From Calocera cornea HHB12733 (lineage: Eukaryota; Basidiomycota; Dacrymycetes; Dacrymycetales; Dacrymycetaceae), in assembly GCA_001632435.1 (NCBI GenBank), contig KV424125.1, positions 24,706 through 42,036 of the forward strand: a DNA stretch of 17,331 nucleotides. Reading direction: 5' to 3'. This document shows positions 1 to 10,613 of the stretch, piece after piece; within the stretch, counting starts at the first letter, position 1, and every line of letters begins with the position of its first letter. The notes under the pieces are model-generated. The model ran no database searches and was not told the origin of the DNA. It saw nothing but the letters and a program-made list of their open reading frames with translations. A program made the position numbers and the translations under genes.

Positions 1-49
1 CCCCCCTCCCAACTCCCTCCCTCCGCGCGCTGGCTAACGCTTGCCCCAG
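1..49 (+). other. 3' end of an IMP3 intron
   Basis: A pyrimidine-rich run from position 1 leads to a CTAAC branch-point-like sequence at 34-38 and then to a CCCCAG acceptor at 47-49. The coding frame of IMP3 begins directly after it in phase 0. This explains why no ATG is found for the gene in the window. Confidence 0.75.
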
Positions 50-661
50 TGGAAGTCCGACGCGCGGCACCGCGAGCTCGCCGTGCTGCGGCGGTACCAC
101 GTCCAGAACCGGGAGGACTACCACGCGTACAACAAGCTGTGCGGCTCGCTGCGCGCGCTCGCCCACCGCCTCTCCCTCCTCCCCGCGCAGGACCCCTTCC
201 GCAGCGCACGCGAGGCGCAGGTGCTCAGCAAGCTGTACGACCTGGGCGTGCTGAACCAGGCCGCCAAGCTGAGCGACGTCGAGAACGGCCTGACTGTCGC
301 GGCCTTCTGCAGGCGCAGGCTCGCCGTCGTCTGCTGCAGGCTCAAGATGGCAGAGTCGGTCAAGACGGTGCGTTGCATTGCGTCCGTGTCAACCCCGCTT
401 CACCACGTCCTGACACGGCACCTAGGCCGCAAAGTACATCGAGCAGGGCCACATCCGCGTAGGCCCGGATACGATCACCGACCCGGCCTACATGGTCACC
501 CGGTGCGCCTTCTCCCCTCCCCCGCCGGCCAGGAGCCGAAGCTAAACCCCTCCTCCCCGCGCAGGCAAAACGAGGACTTCATCACCTGGGTCTCGACGTC
601 CAAGGTCAAGCGCACGATCATGAAGTACAACGACGAGCTGGACGACTTTGACCTGCTCTAG
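50..661 (+). CDS. IMP3: U3 small nucleolar ribonucleoprotein IMP3 (5' partial)
   Basis: IMP3 belongs to the Imp3-Imp4-Mpp10 group of the nucleolar SSU processome and promotes U3 snoRNA pairing with pre-rRNA. Visible exons are 50-367, 426-502 and 565-661, giving 163 residues plus a TAG stop. The N-terminal part has the [16 protein letters not shown] block typical of IMP3. Next comes an S4 RNA-binding fold (FCRRRL, then [18 protein letters not shown] across the first intron), and the protein ends [10 protein letters not shown]...[11 protein letters not shown], as family members do. Full-length IMP3 is about 183 aa, so roughly 20 residues lie in an exon to the left of the window. The first visible base is an intron acceptor (CAG at 47-49), so the WKSD start is not a true N-terminus. 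Intron 1 (368-425) is phase 0 and intron 2 (503-564) is phase 2; both are required to restore the S4 domain. The family match is recognised from memory of IMP3 proteins and is strong. Confidence 0.93.
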   Translation, partial: WKSDARHRELAVLRRYHVQNREDYHAYNKLCGSLRALAHRLSLLPAQDPFRSAREAQVLSKLYDLGVLNQAAKLSDVENGLTVAAFCRRRLAVVCCRLKMAESVKTVRCIASVSTPLHHVLTRHLGRKVHRAGPHPRRPGYDHRPGLHGHPVRLLPSPAGQEPKLNPSSPRRQNEDFITWVSTSKVKRTIMKYNDELDDFDLL

Positions 662-1176
662 CCGGCCTGTAGCTTGGCACTGTACTGTACGGCTGCTGCC
701 GTGCTGCTGCCGTAGTCGTCGTTGTCCCTGCGTCGCGTTGGCTTCTGTGCGGGTGGTCCTGCGAAGGGTTTCGGACGAACACTGTACTTCTATGCAATCT
801 TATATTACCCGTCGGCGTAATGCTCATCCCCTGCTGCCCCGCTTGTCGCTGTGACCTGCGGCCTGGGAGTGTCCGGAATCTTCTCCGGCTGTTCGTGTTG
901 AGGAACTGAGCGTCTCCTCATACCGCTAATCCGTGCTGAGATCCGACCCCTGTCATGGGCATGTCCAGCGAGCACTGACCCGAGTGCAGTGCCACCATGC
1001 GAGTCGGCCGGGGATGCCACAGGGAAGGACACTCGCTCCAACAACCCACGGTTGCAATCTCGGAGCGGCATATGCCCTCCACAAGAGCTCACGCGATGCG
1101 CATTGTCCAAGATATGTGGGGGATTCGGGATTAGATATGTATGCTGACAAGGGCTGCACTCAATCCTCTGCTGTAT
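662..1176. other. Convergent intergenic spacer IMP3 / KGD4
   Basis: This stretch between two stop codons must hold both 3' UTRs. Open frames here are short or antisense and have no recognisable protein motif. No tRNA, repeat or transposon signature was seen. Confidence 0.6.
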
Positions 1177-1681
1177 TCACCACTTCGACGCTCCTCCGCT
1201 CTGCATACAGAACCAGTCAGGTCAGCAGTCCCAACGCCGCACAACGACTCACGTCGATAGCCTCCATCTCCGCCTCGTCTATTGTGCGCCCCTTCACCCA
1301 CACGCGCTCCGGCGCCTCCCAGAAGTACCTGTACGCCGCCCCCTCGCCCTCCCCGCCCGAGCTCGCCTGCTCCGCGTTCAGCCCCAGCGCAGATGCCACC
1401 CGAGGCTCACGTACACCGGACGGCGCTTGGGAGGCGCCGCCGCTGTGCTTGAAATGCTCTGTGAACGCTGAGAAGCGCTCGAGGATGTCCGCCGGGGCCA
1501 TGGGGTGCGGCCCGGGGTGGTGTGCTTCTGCGATCCCGGCGTTCCTCGGCGTCAGACAGCTGCCGCCCGGTTCCTTTGCGGAATGTAGATGCTCACGGGT
1601 GGGACGGCCCTTGCCCAGGAAATGTATCATCGGCTTGTAGGCATGCCCTACCTGGGCTAGTAAGCGGATACCGGCGCGCAT
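1177..1681 (-). CDS. KGD4: 2-oxoglutarate dehydrogenase complex accessory subunit KGD4 / MRPS36 family
   Basis: Kgd4 (Ymr31; once counted as mitoribosomal protein S36) is a small mitochondrial protein that helps hold the E3 subunit on the 2-oxoglutarate dehydrogenase complex. The exons are 1681-1253 and 1200-1177, joined across a 52 bp phase-0 intron (1201-1252, GTGAGT..CAG), giving 150 aa. Seen directly: an N-terminus with YKPMIHFLGKGRP, matching the YEPMIKF-type start of yeast Kgd4; a His/Pro-rich middle; and a C-terminus RYFWEAPERVWVKGRTIDEAEMEAID that becomes ID-SGGASKW only after splicing. The I(D/N)SGGA ending is diagnostic. The gene lies just downstream of PSMA6 on the same strand. An in-frame ATG at 1801 would add 40 Arg-rich residues with no acids, but the start at 1681 fits the family length best. 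Confidence 0.87.
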
Positions 1682-1830
1682 GACGAGAGCAGAGCAGGAG
1701 AGGCGGGATCTATTCGCTGGACGAGCAGCCCTGGCAGCGTACAGGGGCCAGGGTCTAAATATTCTGGCAGATCCGGGTGGAACCGGAGAACTCGTGTGCA
1801 TTGTGCTTCAACAGCGACGATGGTACATAA
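1682..1830 (-). promoter_or_regulatory. Compact PSMA6-KGD4 spacer
   Basis: Only 149 bp separate the PSMA6 stop from the preferred KGD4 start, so PSMA6 3' signals and the KGD4 promoter share this stretch. An AT-rich AATATTTA (minus strand, about 1754-1761) lies roughly 75 bp upstream of the KGD4 ATG and could act as a weak TATA-like element. That role is inference. Confidence 0.35.
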
Positions 1831-2931
1831 TCAGTCCTTTTCGCCGACCTTCGTCAGCCAGTAGTCTTTCTCTGTGTCGTCCATCACCCGCCACAGCCCT
1901 GCGCCCGCGCCCTCCTTGCCCTCTGCGGTCTCTGCCGTCGACACGATGCCGATTTCTATCTCGCCTGGCTTGAAGTCCGTCGCGAGAACCGAGGAGATCG
2001 ACTCAATGGCCATCTACAGCAATTATAAGCATCCAAGTAGATGCGACCATGGCAGATGGACCTACCTCGATGACCTCTGTCCTGCCCAGTGTGAGACCTG
2101 CGACATCCGGCTCGCCTTCCAGCTTCTTCCACCTCTTCTCGAGGAAGTTCATCGCCTCCTGTTGCTTCTGTCCGGCGGAAGTAGCATGGAAGCCAACAAA
2201 GTAGCCCGCGGGGTCGAGCTTGAAGCACTGCGGGCCATACTCAGGGTCGATGCCGATGAGAATCATGGCTGCTCTGGCGTCAATACGGCAACATTGCGTT
2301 CCACCGAAGGAACGCACCAATCCCTAATGGGCGCATGGCAGCGCGCTGAGTGTAGACCTGGTTGATGTTGGCCATACGTCGCGCCAAGGCGTCCGGGGTG
2401 ATCTCGTAGCCGTACTTGTACCGAAACTCGGCAGCCTCAGACCTGGCCCTTGTCACCTGGCCGCGCGCATCCGCTGAAAGCATATCAGACAACTAATGGA
2501 CTTGATTGATGCAACAGCGCATACCGACTAGACCAGTGACAACGCAGCCAATAGATGGCGTTATGCTGAAGAGATGCGTAATGGTTGACGAGTCGATCAG
2601 CTTGTCCTGTAGCGGCCTCAGTACAAGGTACCATCAACATGTATGATCGATACATACCGCCACCTTCTTCTGGGTGACCACAACCGCTGTATCTTTTCCC
2701 CTGATAGCAATGGCGGTGTGTCCAGAGCCAGAGATTGCCTTGAATGCATACTCTGTACGAGTCGTCAGGGATGTATGCGCGAAGATGGGCAAACATGCAC
2801 TCACCGACTTGGTATAGACGCCCTTCTGGCGAGAAGACGGTAAGATATCTTCACAGCAAAACGTCTCAGTTCACCATCATGCATTCTGTTTGTTTGTAAC
2901 ATGCATACCTGTCGTAGGAAGTCCTGGACAT
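1831..2931 (-). CDS. SCL1: 20S proteasome subunit alpha-1 (PSMA6 / Scl1)
   Basis: This is one of the seven non-catalytic alpha-ring subunits of the 20S core. There are seven exons: 2931-2909, 2848-2805, 2752-2658, 2606-2525, 2473-2318, 2271-2066 and 2013-1831, giving 262 aa (about 246-252 is usual). Splicing yields [22 protein letters not shown] followed by EYAFKAI, the alpha-type N-terminal signature. Further blocks are [26 protein letters not shown], a [23 protein letters not shown] helix, [26 protein letters not shown] and [21 protein letters not shown]. The C-terminus is [24 protein letters not shown]. The YEY-KYKYGYE and MRPLG features point to alpha-1 rather than another alpha subunit. 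The 23 bp first exon is supported by the ATG, a GTATGC donor and the restored signature. The gene shares a divergent promoter with RPC1. Confidence 0.95.
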
Positions 2932-3146
2932 TGTGAACGAGAAGCAAGGTGAAGTGAGGACAGGGCCGCGTATGGAGACGCGTCAGTCCCCAGCCCTCGA
3001 CCAGCTGAATGCCTCCGCGTGCTTCTTTTCACGCTTCGCCGCTTCCTCTCGTGCGCGCTTGAGGCGAGCTCACTTTCTGGTCCCGCTTCCAAGTCACTGT
3101 ACCCTTATACCTCTGGGCCTCATTGTCATAACTGCTGGTGGTGAAG
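2932..3146. promoter_or_regulatory. Bidirectional promoter PSMA6 / RPC1
   Basis: These 215 bp separate the two divergent start codons, so both core promoters must fit here or overlap the 5' UTRs. An ACGCGT (MluI cell-cycle-box-like) lies at 2978-2983. I looked for the yeast proteasome control element GGTGGCAAA on both strands and did not find it. Confidence 0.6.
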
Positions 3147-6100
3147 ATGAAGGAGTCGGTGCAGGATACGAGTTCCAAGGTCATGTGAGTGTATACTTCA
3201 CTGCGGTGTGTGGAACATCCAACTGATAGTTGTGCAGCAAACACATCCAGTTCAGTCTCCTCAAGCCGCAGGATGTCGTCAAGATCTCCGAGTTCGAGAT
3301 CCCCCATCATGACCTATATACCCGAGGAACGAGAGATCCAGCGCCAAATGGGGTTCTAGACAGGAGACTGGTGCGCTCACATAACTGTCGTACATGAGCG
3401 AATTGCTCACAGCACGACAGGGTGTCACCGACAAGACCTCCGTCTGCGAGACGTGCGGGCAGACCGCGCAGACTTGTGTGGGCCATTACGCCTACATCAA
3501 GCTGACGCTGCCCGTATTCCATGTCGGATACTTCAAACACGTCCTTTCAATTCTTCAATGTATCTGCAAGACCTGCTCTCGTGTCATGCTGGAAGAGGCC
3601 GATCGACGGAAGTTCCTCCGACGCTTCCGCAGGCCGGGATTGGAGAACCTTCAGCGCCAAGCGACATTCAAGGCTGTTAATGCACAATGTCGCAAGGTGG
3701 TCTACTGCCCCTACTGCATGAACATCAACGGTACGGTTAAGAAGGCAAAAAAGGACATCAAGATCGTTCATGACAAGTACCGAGCGAAGAAGACGGAGGA
3801 AGAGAGGCTGAAGTGGAGAGAAGGATTTAACAAGGCCGTGGAGTATCAGAAGGACATTGCACCGCACATTGGGAAAGCGTTTGAAGACATGCATCCTTTA
3901 CGAGTCTTAACGTTGTTCGAGAACATCACGGATGAGGTGCGCATGGCCGCAAGTTCCTACTTTCGGGGTGCTGACAGGCCATTCAGGATTGCGAGTTGTT
4001 GGGGTTGCACCCTGAGCACGGCCGACCAGAACAGTTCATCTGGCATTACATCTCCGTTCCGCCAGTAGCAATTCGACCCTCGGTACAGCAAGATGGAGCT
4101 AGCAACGAAGACGACCTCACGGTTAAGCTGACTGAGATCGTATTCTGTAATGCTCTCATCCGGGAAGGGCTTCGAAAAGGCAACGCTACCTCGAACATCA
4201 TGGAGAACTGGGATTTTTTGCAGGCTGGTGTGGCGCTGTACATCAACTCCGAGCAGCCCAATCTGTCGCCTGCGTATGTGCAGAAGCCAATCCGAGGCTT
4301 CTGCCAGCGCCTGAAGGGCAAACAAGGGCGTTTCCGAGGCAACCTGTCCGGAAAGCGTGTCGACTTCTCAGGTCGTACTGTCATCAGTCCGGATCCCAAC
4401 CTGCGTATCGACGAAGTTGCCATCCCTAAACGAGTCGCCGTCAAGCTGACATACCCGGCTCGTGTGAACACCCACAACATCGAAGTGCTGAGGCAGGCTG
4501 TTCGGAACGGACCGCTTATGTGGCCGGGCGCGAACTTTGTTCAGAACGGAGCGCCTGATGCTTTCGGCTTGGGTGGAGGGATCAAGCGATTCCTGATGTA
4601 CGCAAACAGGCACGAGGTTGCAGACAGGCTGCAAATTGGCGACGTCGTCGAGCGACATCTGATCGATGGCGACATTGTCCTCTTCAATCGACAGCCAAGT
4701 TTGCACAAGCTTTCCATCATGTGTCACCGAGTGAAAGTACGACCATGGCGATCTTTCCGACTGAACGAGTGTGTATGTGGTCCATATAATGCCGATTTTG
4801 ATGGTGATGAGATGAATCTTCGTACGTTCTTTGCTTGTTTCGAGTGGCCGCGTCACTTATGCCAAAAGTAGATGTACCCCAAACAGAAGAGGCACGAACA
4901 GAAGCGCTGGAACTTATGAGTGTCAAGAAAAATCTCGTCACTCCGCGAAACGGAGAACCTGTCATCGCCGCCACCCAAGATTTCATCACCGCTGCCTACC
5001 TTCTCTCCAGCCGAGATGCATTCTACGACCGGCGCACTTTCACCCAGATCTGCACGTACATGGCGGATGCACTCGAAGACATCGAGCTTCCTCCGCCAAC
5101 TATCTGGAAGCCCGAGCGCCTCTGGACCGGAAAGCAGATCTTCAATGTCCTTATGCGCCCGAACAGAAAGAGCAACGTCTTCGTCAACGTGGAAAGTCCG
5201 TGCCATCGTGGGCAGAAACCAAACCCACAATACTACCCCTTGTCCTTGCGCATGCCTAAGCCGGTGCCGGAAGGCGAGGAGGACAAGAAGTTCTCTATCG
5301 AGGAGCTGGAACGACAACGGGAAGACGCCGAGAAGGCGGGCAAGATGAAGGATGACCCCTATCCGGACTGCAAGCCTCTGGCAATGGATCTCTCGCCAAA
5401 CGATGGCTATCTAGTCATCGTGAACAGTGAGATTATGTGCGGTGTGATGGACAAGGCTACCGTGGGAGCCGGCAAGAAGAAGTCTGTTTTCGGCGCCATT
5501 CTGCGGGACTTTGGACCTGAGGAGGCTTCTGGGGCGATGAACAGGCTTGCCAAGCTCTGTGCTCGCTGGCTTTCAAACTTTGGTTTCTCACTCGGGATCA
5601 ACGATGTCACTCCAGGAGCAGAGCTACGGGCTCGGAAAGAGGAGATGGTGGCCAAAGCGTACGAGGACTGCACGGAACTGATTCAGCAAGCCAAGCTCGG
5701 CAAGTTGAAGAACAAGCCTGGCTGTGATCAAGATCAGACGCTCGAAGCATCAATTTCCAGCATCCTGTCTAAAGTCCGAGAGAGCGTCGGAGATATCTGT
5801 ATGAAGGAGCTGAGCATACACAACGCTCCTCGTCTCATGTCTGTCTGCGGCTCCAAAGGCTCAGTCCTCAACGTGTCTCAAATGGTAGCCTGCGTCGGGC
5901 AACAAATCATTTCCGGCAAGCGTGTGCCCGATGGCTTCCAGGATCGTTCCCTCCCACATTTCCCGAAGAAGTCACGAGAGCCGCCTTCTAAGGGTTTCGT
6001 CAGTAACTCGTTCTACACAGGTCTGACACCCACCGAGTTCCTCTTCCACGCTATCTCTGGTCGTGAAGGTCTGGTCGACACTGCTGTCAAGACGGCCGAA

Positions 6101-7832
6101 ACCGGGTACATGCAGCGACGGTTGATGAAGGCCCTGGAGGACCTCGTGACGCACTATGACACCTCTGTGCGCACCTCGAACGGGGGCATCGTCCAATTCC
6201 GTTTCGGCGACGACGGGCTGGACCCTGCATGCTTGGAGGGTGAGGCTGCGCCGGTGGACTTTGACCGCGCGTGGATGCACGCCGGTGCGATCACGTCGCG
6301 GGAAGGCCGGGGTCTGCTGCCGTACGAGATCGAGGATATCACCGTCACGATCCTCAAGAGCGACAAGTTCATGTCGGAGTGCACCGAGCAGTTCCGGAAC
6401 AGCATCCGAGCATACATCGGCGCGATCATCAAGCAGCTCGGTGCGATACGGCAGGAGTATCAGATGTTCGACGCCGTGGAGAAGAATGAGGACTGGGATG
6501 CAGAGACAGACCTGTCGCTCGGCGCCGGCCCGAAGGAGAAGGCTGCACTGGACAACCGGGTCAAGATCACCGATGCCCACCTGCGGAGTTTCCTCTGGAC
6601 GTGCTGGGAGAAGTACGTCAAGGGGAAGATCGAGCCCGGATCGACCGTCGGTGCCGTTGGCGCGCAGTCGATCGGCGAGCCCGGCACGCAGATGACGCTG
6701 AAGACGTTCCATTTCGCCGGTGTAGCCAGCATGAACGTCACCCTCGGCGTGCCGCGGATAAAGGAGATCATCAATGCAGCCAAGGCGATCAGCACGCCGA
6801 TCATCAGTGCGATGCTCGTCGAGCGGCGCAACGAGAGCGCGGCGCGCATCGTCAAGGGGAGGCTGGAAAAGACGTACATCGGGGACGTGGCGAGCGTGAT
6901 CGAGGAGTCGTGGGCCGAGGCGTACACGTATATCGGGATACACCTCGATATGGAGGCGATCAGAAAGCTCCAGCTCGAGCTCACGATCGAGGATGTCAAG
7001 CGGGCGATCGTGACGTCGAGCAAGCTCAAGGTCAAGGACGGGGTAAGTCCACCATGCATGCATAACTATTCTGGGCAGTACTGACGCGGGACTGGGCAGA
7101 GCGTGACGGTCGACGCGCGGAAGAACCGGCTGCGGATCTACTTCGACAACGGGGAGCACAAGTACTACGACCTGCGCGCGGCCAAGCGCGCCCTGCCCGA
7201 GATCGTCGTCAAGGGCTCGGGGCAGATCCAGCGCGCGGTGATCAACAAGATCGAGAAGTCTGACTCGCCGCGTGGGCAGCCGGGGGAGAACGAGCTGCTC
7301 GTCGAGGGGTACGGCCTGCTGGAGGTGATGACGACCGAGGGGGTTGTGGGCGAGGAGACGACGAGCAACCACGTGATCGAGGTCGGCAGGGTGCTCGGGA
7401 TCGAGGCGGCCAGGGCCACCATTGTGAACGAGATTCAGTACACGATGAAGAGCCATGGGATGGGCATCGATCCGAGGCATGTCATGCTCCTGGGGGATGT
7501 CATGACCTACAAGGTGCGTTGCTTGCCGTTTCCCTTCACTTACGGAGCTCGTACTCACGGTTGGGCAGGGGGAGGTTCTCGGTATAACGCGGTTCGGCGT
7601 GGCCAAGATGAAGGACAGCGTGCTGATGCTCGCGTCGTTCGAGAAGACGACGGACCACCTGTTCGACGCGGCTGCCTACGGCAAGAGCGATGCGATCCTC
7701 GGCGTGAGTGAGAGCATCATCATGGGCAACCCGGCGAACAACTGCGGGACGAGCATGCCCGCGCTCGTCACTCCTGCGCCCAAGCTGGGGAAGAGGCGGC
7801 AGCTGCTGTTCGAGGCTGCTGTGAGGGCGTAG
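3147..7832 (+). CDS. RPC1: DNA-directed RNA polymerase III largest subunit RPC1 (RPC160 / POLR3A)
   Basis: This is the catalytic beta'-like subunit of RNA polymerase III, which makes tRNAs, 5S rRNA and U6. Seven exons (3147-3184, 3238-3370, 3421-3936, 3987-4821, 4872-7042, 7100-7513, 7569-7832) give 1456 aa; yeast RPC160 has 1460. Zinc ligands C66/C69/C76/H79 are followed by CxxC pairs at C106/C109 and C153/C156. The lid-rudder region [20 protein letters not shown] is near 320. The catalytic NADFDGDEM box has Asp 499, 501 and 503. The bridge helix starts at about G904, and the trigger loop [19 protein letters not shown] begins at Q1106. The [10 protein letters not shown] block and the C-terminal [18 protein letters not shown] restored over the last intron identify pol III rather than pol I or II. 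There is no CTD heptad tail, as expected. The first ATG with this N-terminus (MKESVQD) matches the family start. One charged insertion is noted separately. Confidence 0.97.
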
Positions 7833-8277
7833 CCTGCATTAGCCGGTGCGCATGGTGGTGATCTGCAATTTTCTCTCTTTGTTTTTTTCTGGCAGGGCGT
7901 AGAAGTTGAGGGGCAAGGAATATTAAGTATGTACGACCCATATATGTAGCTTTCGGTGACGTCACCCGATGTAATGAACCCCTCCGTGAATCGGGGGCTG
8001 TGAAGCGCGGAGGGAATCACGTTCGCCTCAACACACCACCATACCACCCGACCCTACTGCGATGTGGCATATGGGCACCTACGCTGTGGCGTTCCTGCGG
8101 GTGGGCACCTCACGCTGTATCATCGGGGAGTCGGCGGGGGGATCGGCCGTTGTTCAGCTATTAGGCAGTCGTTGACAAGGGACGACCACGCACCATACCC
8201 CCGCTTCGTTGCTCTCACGACATACACAGCAGCACATCACACACTCACCCCAGCTGGGATCACCCACCAACCCACAG
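7833..8277 (+). promoter_or_regulatory. RPC1 3' region and lipase promoter
   Basis: This 445 bp spacer lies between two same-strand genes. A T-rich run (about 7878-7887) lies some 50 bp after the RPC1 stop. Nearer the lipase there is a short imperfect direct repeat at 8073-8118. No further gene or RNA was recognised. Confidence 0.45.
8073..8118 (+). repeat. Imperfect direct repeat upstream of the lipase
   Basis: GGGCACCTACGCTGT (8073-8087) recurs as GGGCACCTCACGCTGT (8103-8118), differing by one inserted C. The repeat unit offset is 30 bp, and the copies sit about 160-205 bp before the lipase ATG. Confidence 0.6.
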
Positions 8278-10235
8278 ATGACGATCGAATCGCTCAACAC
8301 CGGCCCATCGGGCGAACGGGCGCCCCTCCTCCAGCCCCGGGCACACCGCGCACCGTCCACCGACTCGTACTACCTCCCCTCCCCACTCCTCTCCGCCTCG
8401 ACATCCTCCTCCGCCTCCTCCTCCACAACCGCCGCCGACCCCTCCCCGCACGGCCCCTCAGGCCTTTCAGCGTCCACCCTCGCCGACTCGGCTCTCCCAA
8501 CACTCCGCTCCCGCACCCCGCAGCTCATCAAGCCCCTCCTCGGCACCTCCGCCGCCCTCTCCTCCTTCCTCGCCCCGCTCCACGAGCCAGCAACAGTAGC
8601 GGGCGACGTGCGCGCCTTCGCCCGCCTCGCATTCGGCCAGACCGTCTCCTTCTTCATCTCGGCGTTCTTCCTCGCCCTCGTCGTCGCTTGGGCGTCAGCG
8701 GCCAGGGTGGCCGCAGAGCTCCCGAAATGGTGGTGGAAGCCTGTCAAGCCGGCAAAGTTTCCGTGGGACGATGAGGAGTATTGGAGGAAGGAGAAGGTCG
8801 TCAAGGATGTGAGGTACTACGCGAGGGCCGTGGGCTTCGACATACGCGACGAGGAGTGCGTGACAGACGATGGGTTCAACCTACGGTGCGTCTCTCCCTC
8901 CCACCCTTGGTGAGAGCTTGTACTCAGAAGCTAGCAGGATGCACCATGTCATCAACCCGCGGCACAAGCCCCACTCGGACGGCCGAGGCGGCTACCCCGT
9001 GCTGATCCTGCACGGCCTCTTCCAGTCATCGGGCTCGTTCATCACCTCGGAGGAGCGCTCGCTCGCCTTCTGGCTCTCGGAGCAGGGCGGCTACGACGTC
9101 TTCCTCGGCAACACGCGTGGCGTGTTCGACATGGGGCATCAGAAGTGGAAGAGGAACGATCCGCGGTTCTGGGACTGGACCATCAGAGAGCTTGCGATGT
9201 ACGATTTTCCCGCCATGGTCGAGTATGTGTGCAAGGTCACCGGGTATGAGAAGGTGCGTAGCGCATGCAACGGTTGGGTCATAGCTGAGACTAAGACTGG
9301 GACAGATCGCGTTCATCGGCCACTCGCAAGGGAACGGCATCGCCTTCCTCTCCCTCTCGCAGGGCATCCGCCCAAGCATCGGCAGCAAGCTCTCCGTAGT
9401 CATCGCCCTCGCGCCGGCGGTGTACGCCGGCCCCCTCACGCACGGCTTCCCCTTCACCATCCTCCGCCAGCTGCGGTGGAAGACGTGGACGCGCATCTTC
9501 GGCGTGCTGGACTTTATCCCGCTCATGCGCTGGGCGTACAACCACGTTCCCGCAAAGTTCTTCGCAATGATGGGGTACACCATGTTCGCCTTCCTGTTCC
9601 AATGGACGGACGCGAACTGGCTCCCGCGGCGCAAGACCAAGATGTTCCGGTTCACCCCCACGCCCGTGAGCTCAGCCAGCATCTTCTGGTGGTGCGGCGC
9701 GGGCGGGTTCGCGGACCGGAAGTGCACGATGAACGAGGGGATGTCGCCCTGGTGGGACGCGCACTTCCCCCCGCTGTCCATCTTCTGGGGAGGGAGGGAC
9801 TACCTCGTGCGCACCGAGCCACTGCTCGAGCGCATCCGCGCGCACGAGCCCGACGTCCGGGTCATCCGCGTGCAGATGATCGACCCGAGCGAGCACTGCG
9901 ACTTCTACTGGGCCGCCGACGCGGTCGAGTGGTGCTTTGGCGCGATGAGGGAGGACGTGGAGAGGACGCGGGTGCGGTACCCTGAGGAAGTGGCCGATGG
10001 GGATGGGGCGGAGCAGGATGTGCCGGGGCTGGAGGAGGCGGGGCTGGACTTGCCTGGGCAAGATGGGGAGGCGCGCGGGGGGAAGGGATGGCCAGAAATG
10101 CAGAAGGGGCAAGGAGAGGAGGAGGGAGAAGAGGGCGAGGAGGGAGGCTTCCTCCACGAGGAGAAGAACGCCCCGCAGCACGAGCGCGAGGAGCGGCACA
10201 GGTTGCTGAAACAGCATCGGCAGTACGGCTTATAA
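8278..10235 (+). CDS. Membrane-anchored acid-lipase / steryl ester hydrolase family protein (TGL1/YEH-like)
   Basis: Predicted to hydrolyse steryl esters or triacylglycerols at a membrane or lipid droplet. Exons 8278-8885, 8938-9253 and 9306-10235 give 617 aa. Residues 1-110 are Ser/Pro-rich. A hydrophobic segment at about 122-144 (SFFISAFFLALVVAWASAA) is a likely membrane anchor, followed by the AB-hydrolase-associated lipase region ending TDDGFNLRMHHV, which is restored over intron 1. The alpha/beta-hydrolase core has LHGLFQSSG, NTRG, and GHSQG (nucleophile Ser315) restored over intron 2. Asp473 in FWGGRDYLV and His505 in EHCDFYWA complete the triad; the H-x-DF-x-W ending is typical of this lipase group. 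The last ~70 residues are Glu/Gly-rich, charged and probably disordered. Exact substrate and location (lipid droplet, ER or plasma membrane) cannot be told from sequence. Confidence 0.9.
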
Positions 10236-10613
10236 CATCCATCCTCATCCCCTCACGCACGCATATCTACGCAATCGACAGTACCGCACGGCGGGCCCGC
10301 ATACACGGACGGGCACCGCGCGGACGAACTCATGTTCAGAAGTCTGATATAGTAGACGCATGGCATGGACAGTTTACGATATACTCACGGATACTGTTGT
10401 TGTTGCACTATGTATTCTGAGATGTTTATAGAGCTGTGATGCAACTGCTGTATTCGGCATGGCGGGAGTGAGAAGCGCCGGGGACTGTCCATCATGATGA
10501 CGGATTGATACCGTAAGCTGTTGGATTGGACCGGAACGCGTCACTTCACGTTCACCTACCTCGCATCACCGTACGCGCAGGGGCTGCACGAGCGCCTCCA
10601 CTGAACGGCCAAC
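10236..10613 (+). promoter_or_regulatory. Lipase 3' region and TBCA promoter
   Basis: A 378 bp spacer between two same-strand genes. It contains AT-richer sequence around 10370-10435, which suits a polyadenylation region. No gene, repeat or RNA was recognised. Confidence 0.4.

Noticed and set aside
933..1640. 235-codon plus-strand frame
   Set aside because: It is antisense to KGD4, whose spliced product is recognisable. The translation is Ser/Pro/Arg-rich with no motif.
5972..7606. 544-codon open frame antisense to RPC1
   Set aside because: It is the shadow of strong G/C bias at third positions in RPC1. It crosses two RPC1 introns and has no family motif.
8064..8774. 236-codon frame over the lipase start
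   Set aside because: It is out of frame with the lipase exon. The Pro/Arg/Leu composition is typical of a shifted GC-rich Ser/Pro coding region.
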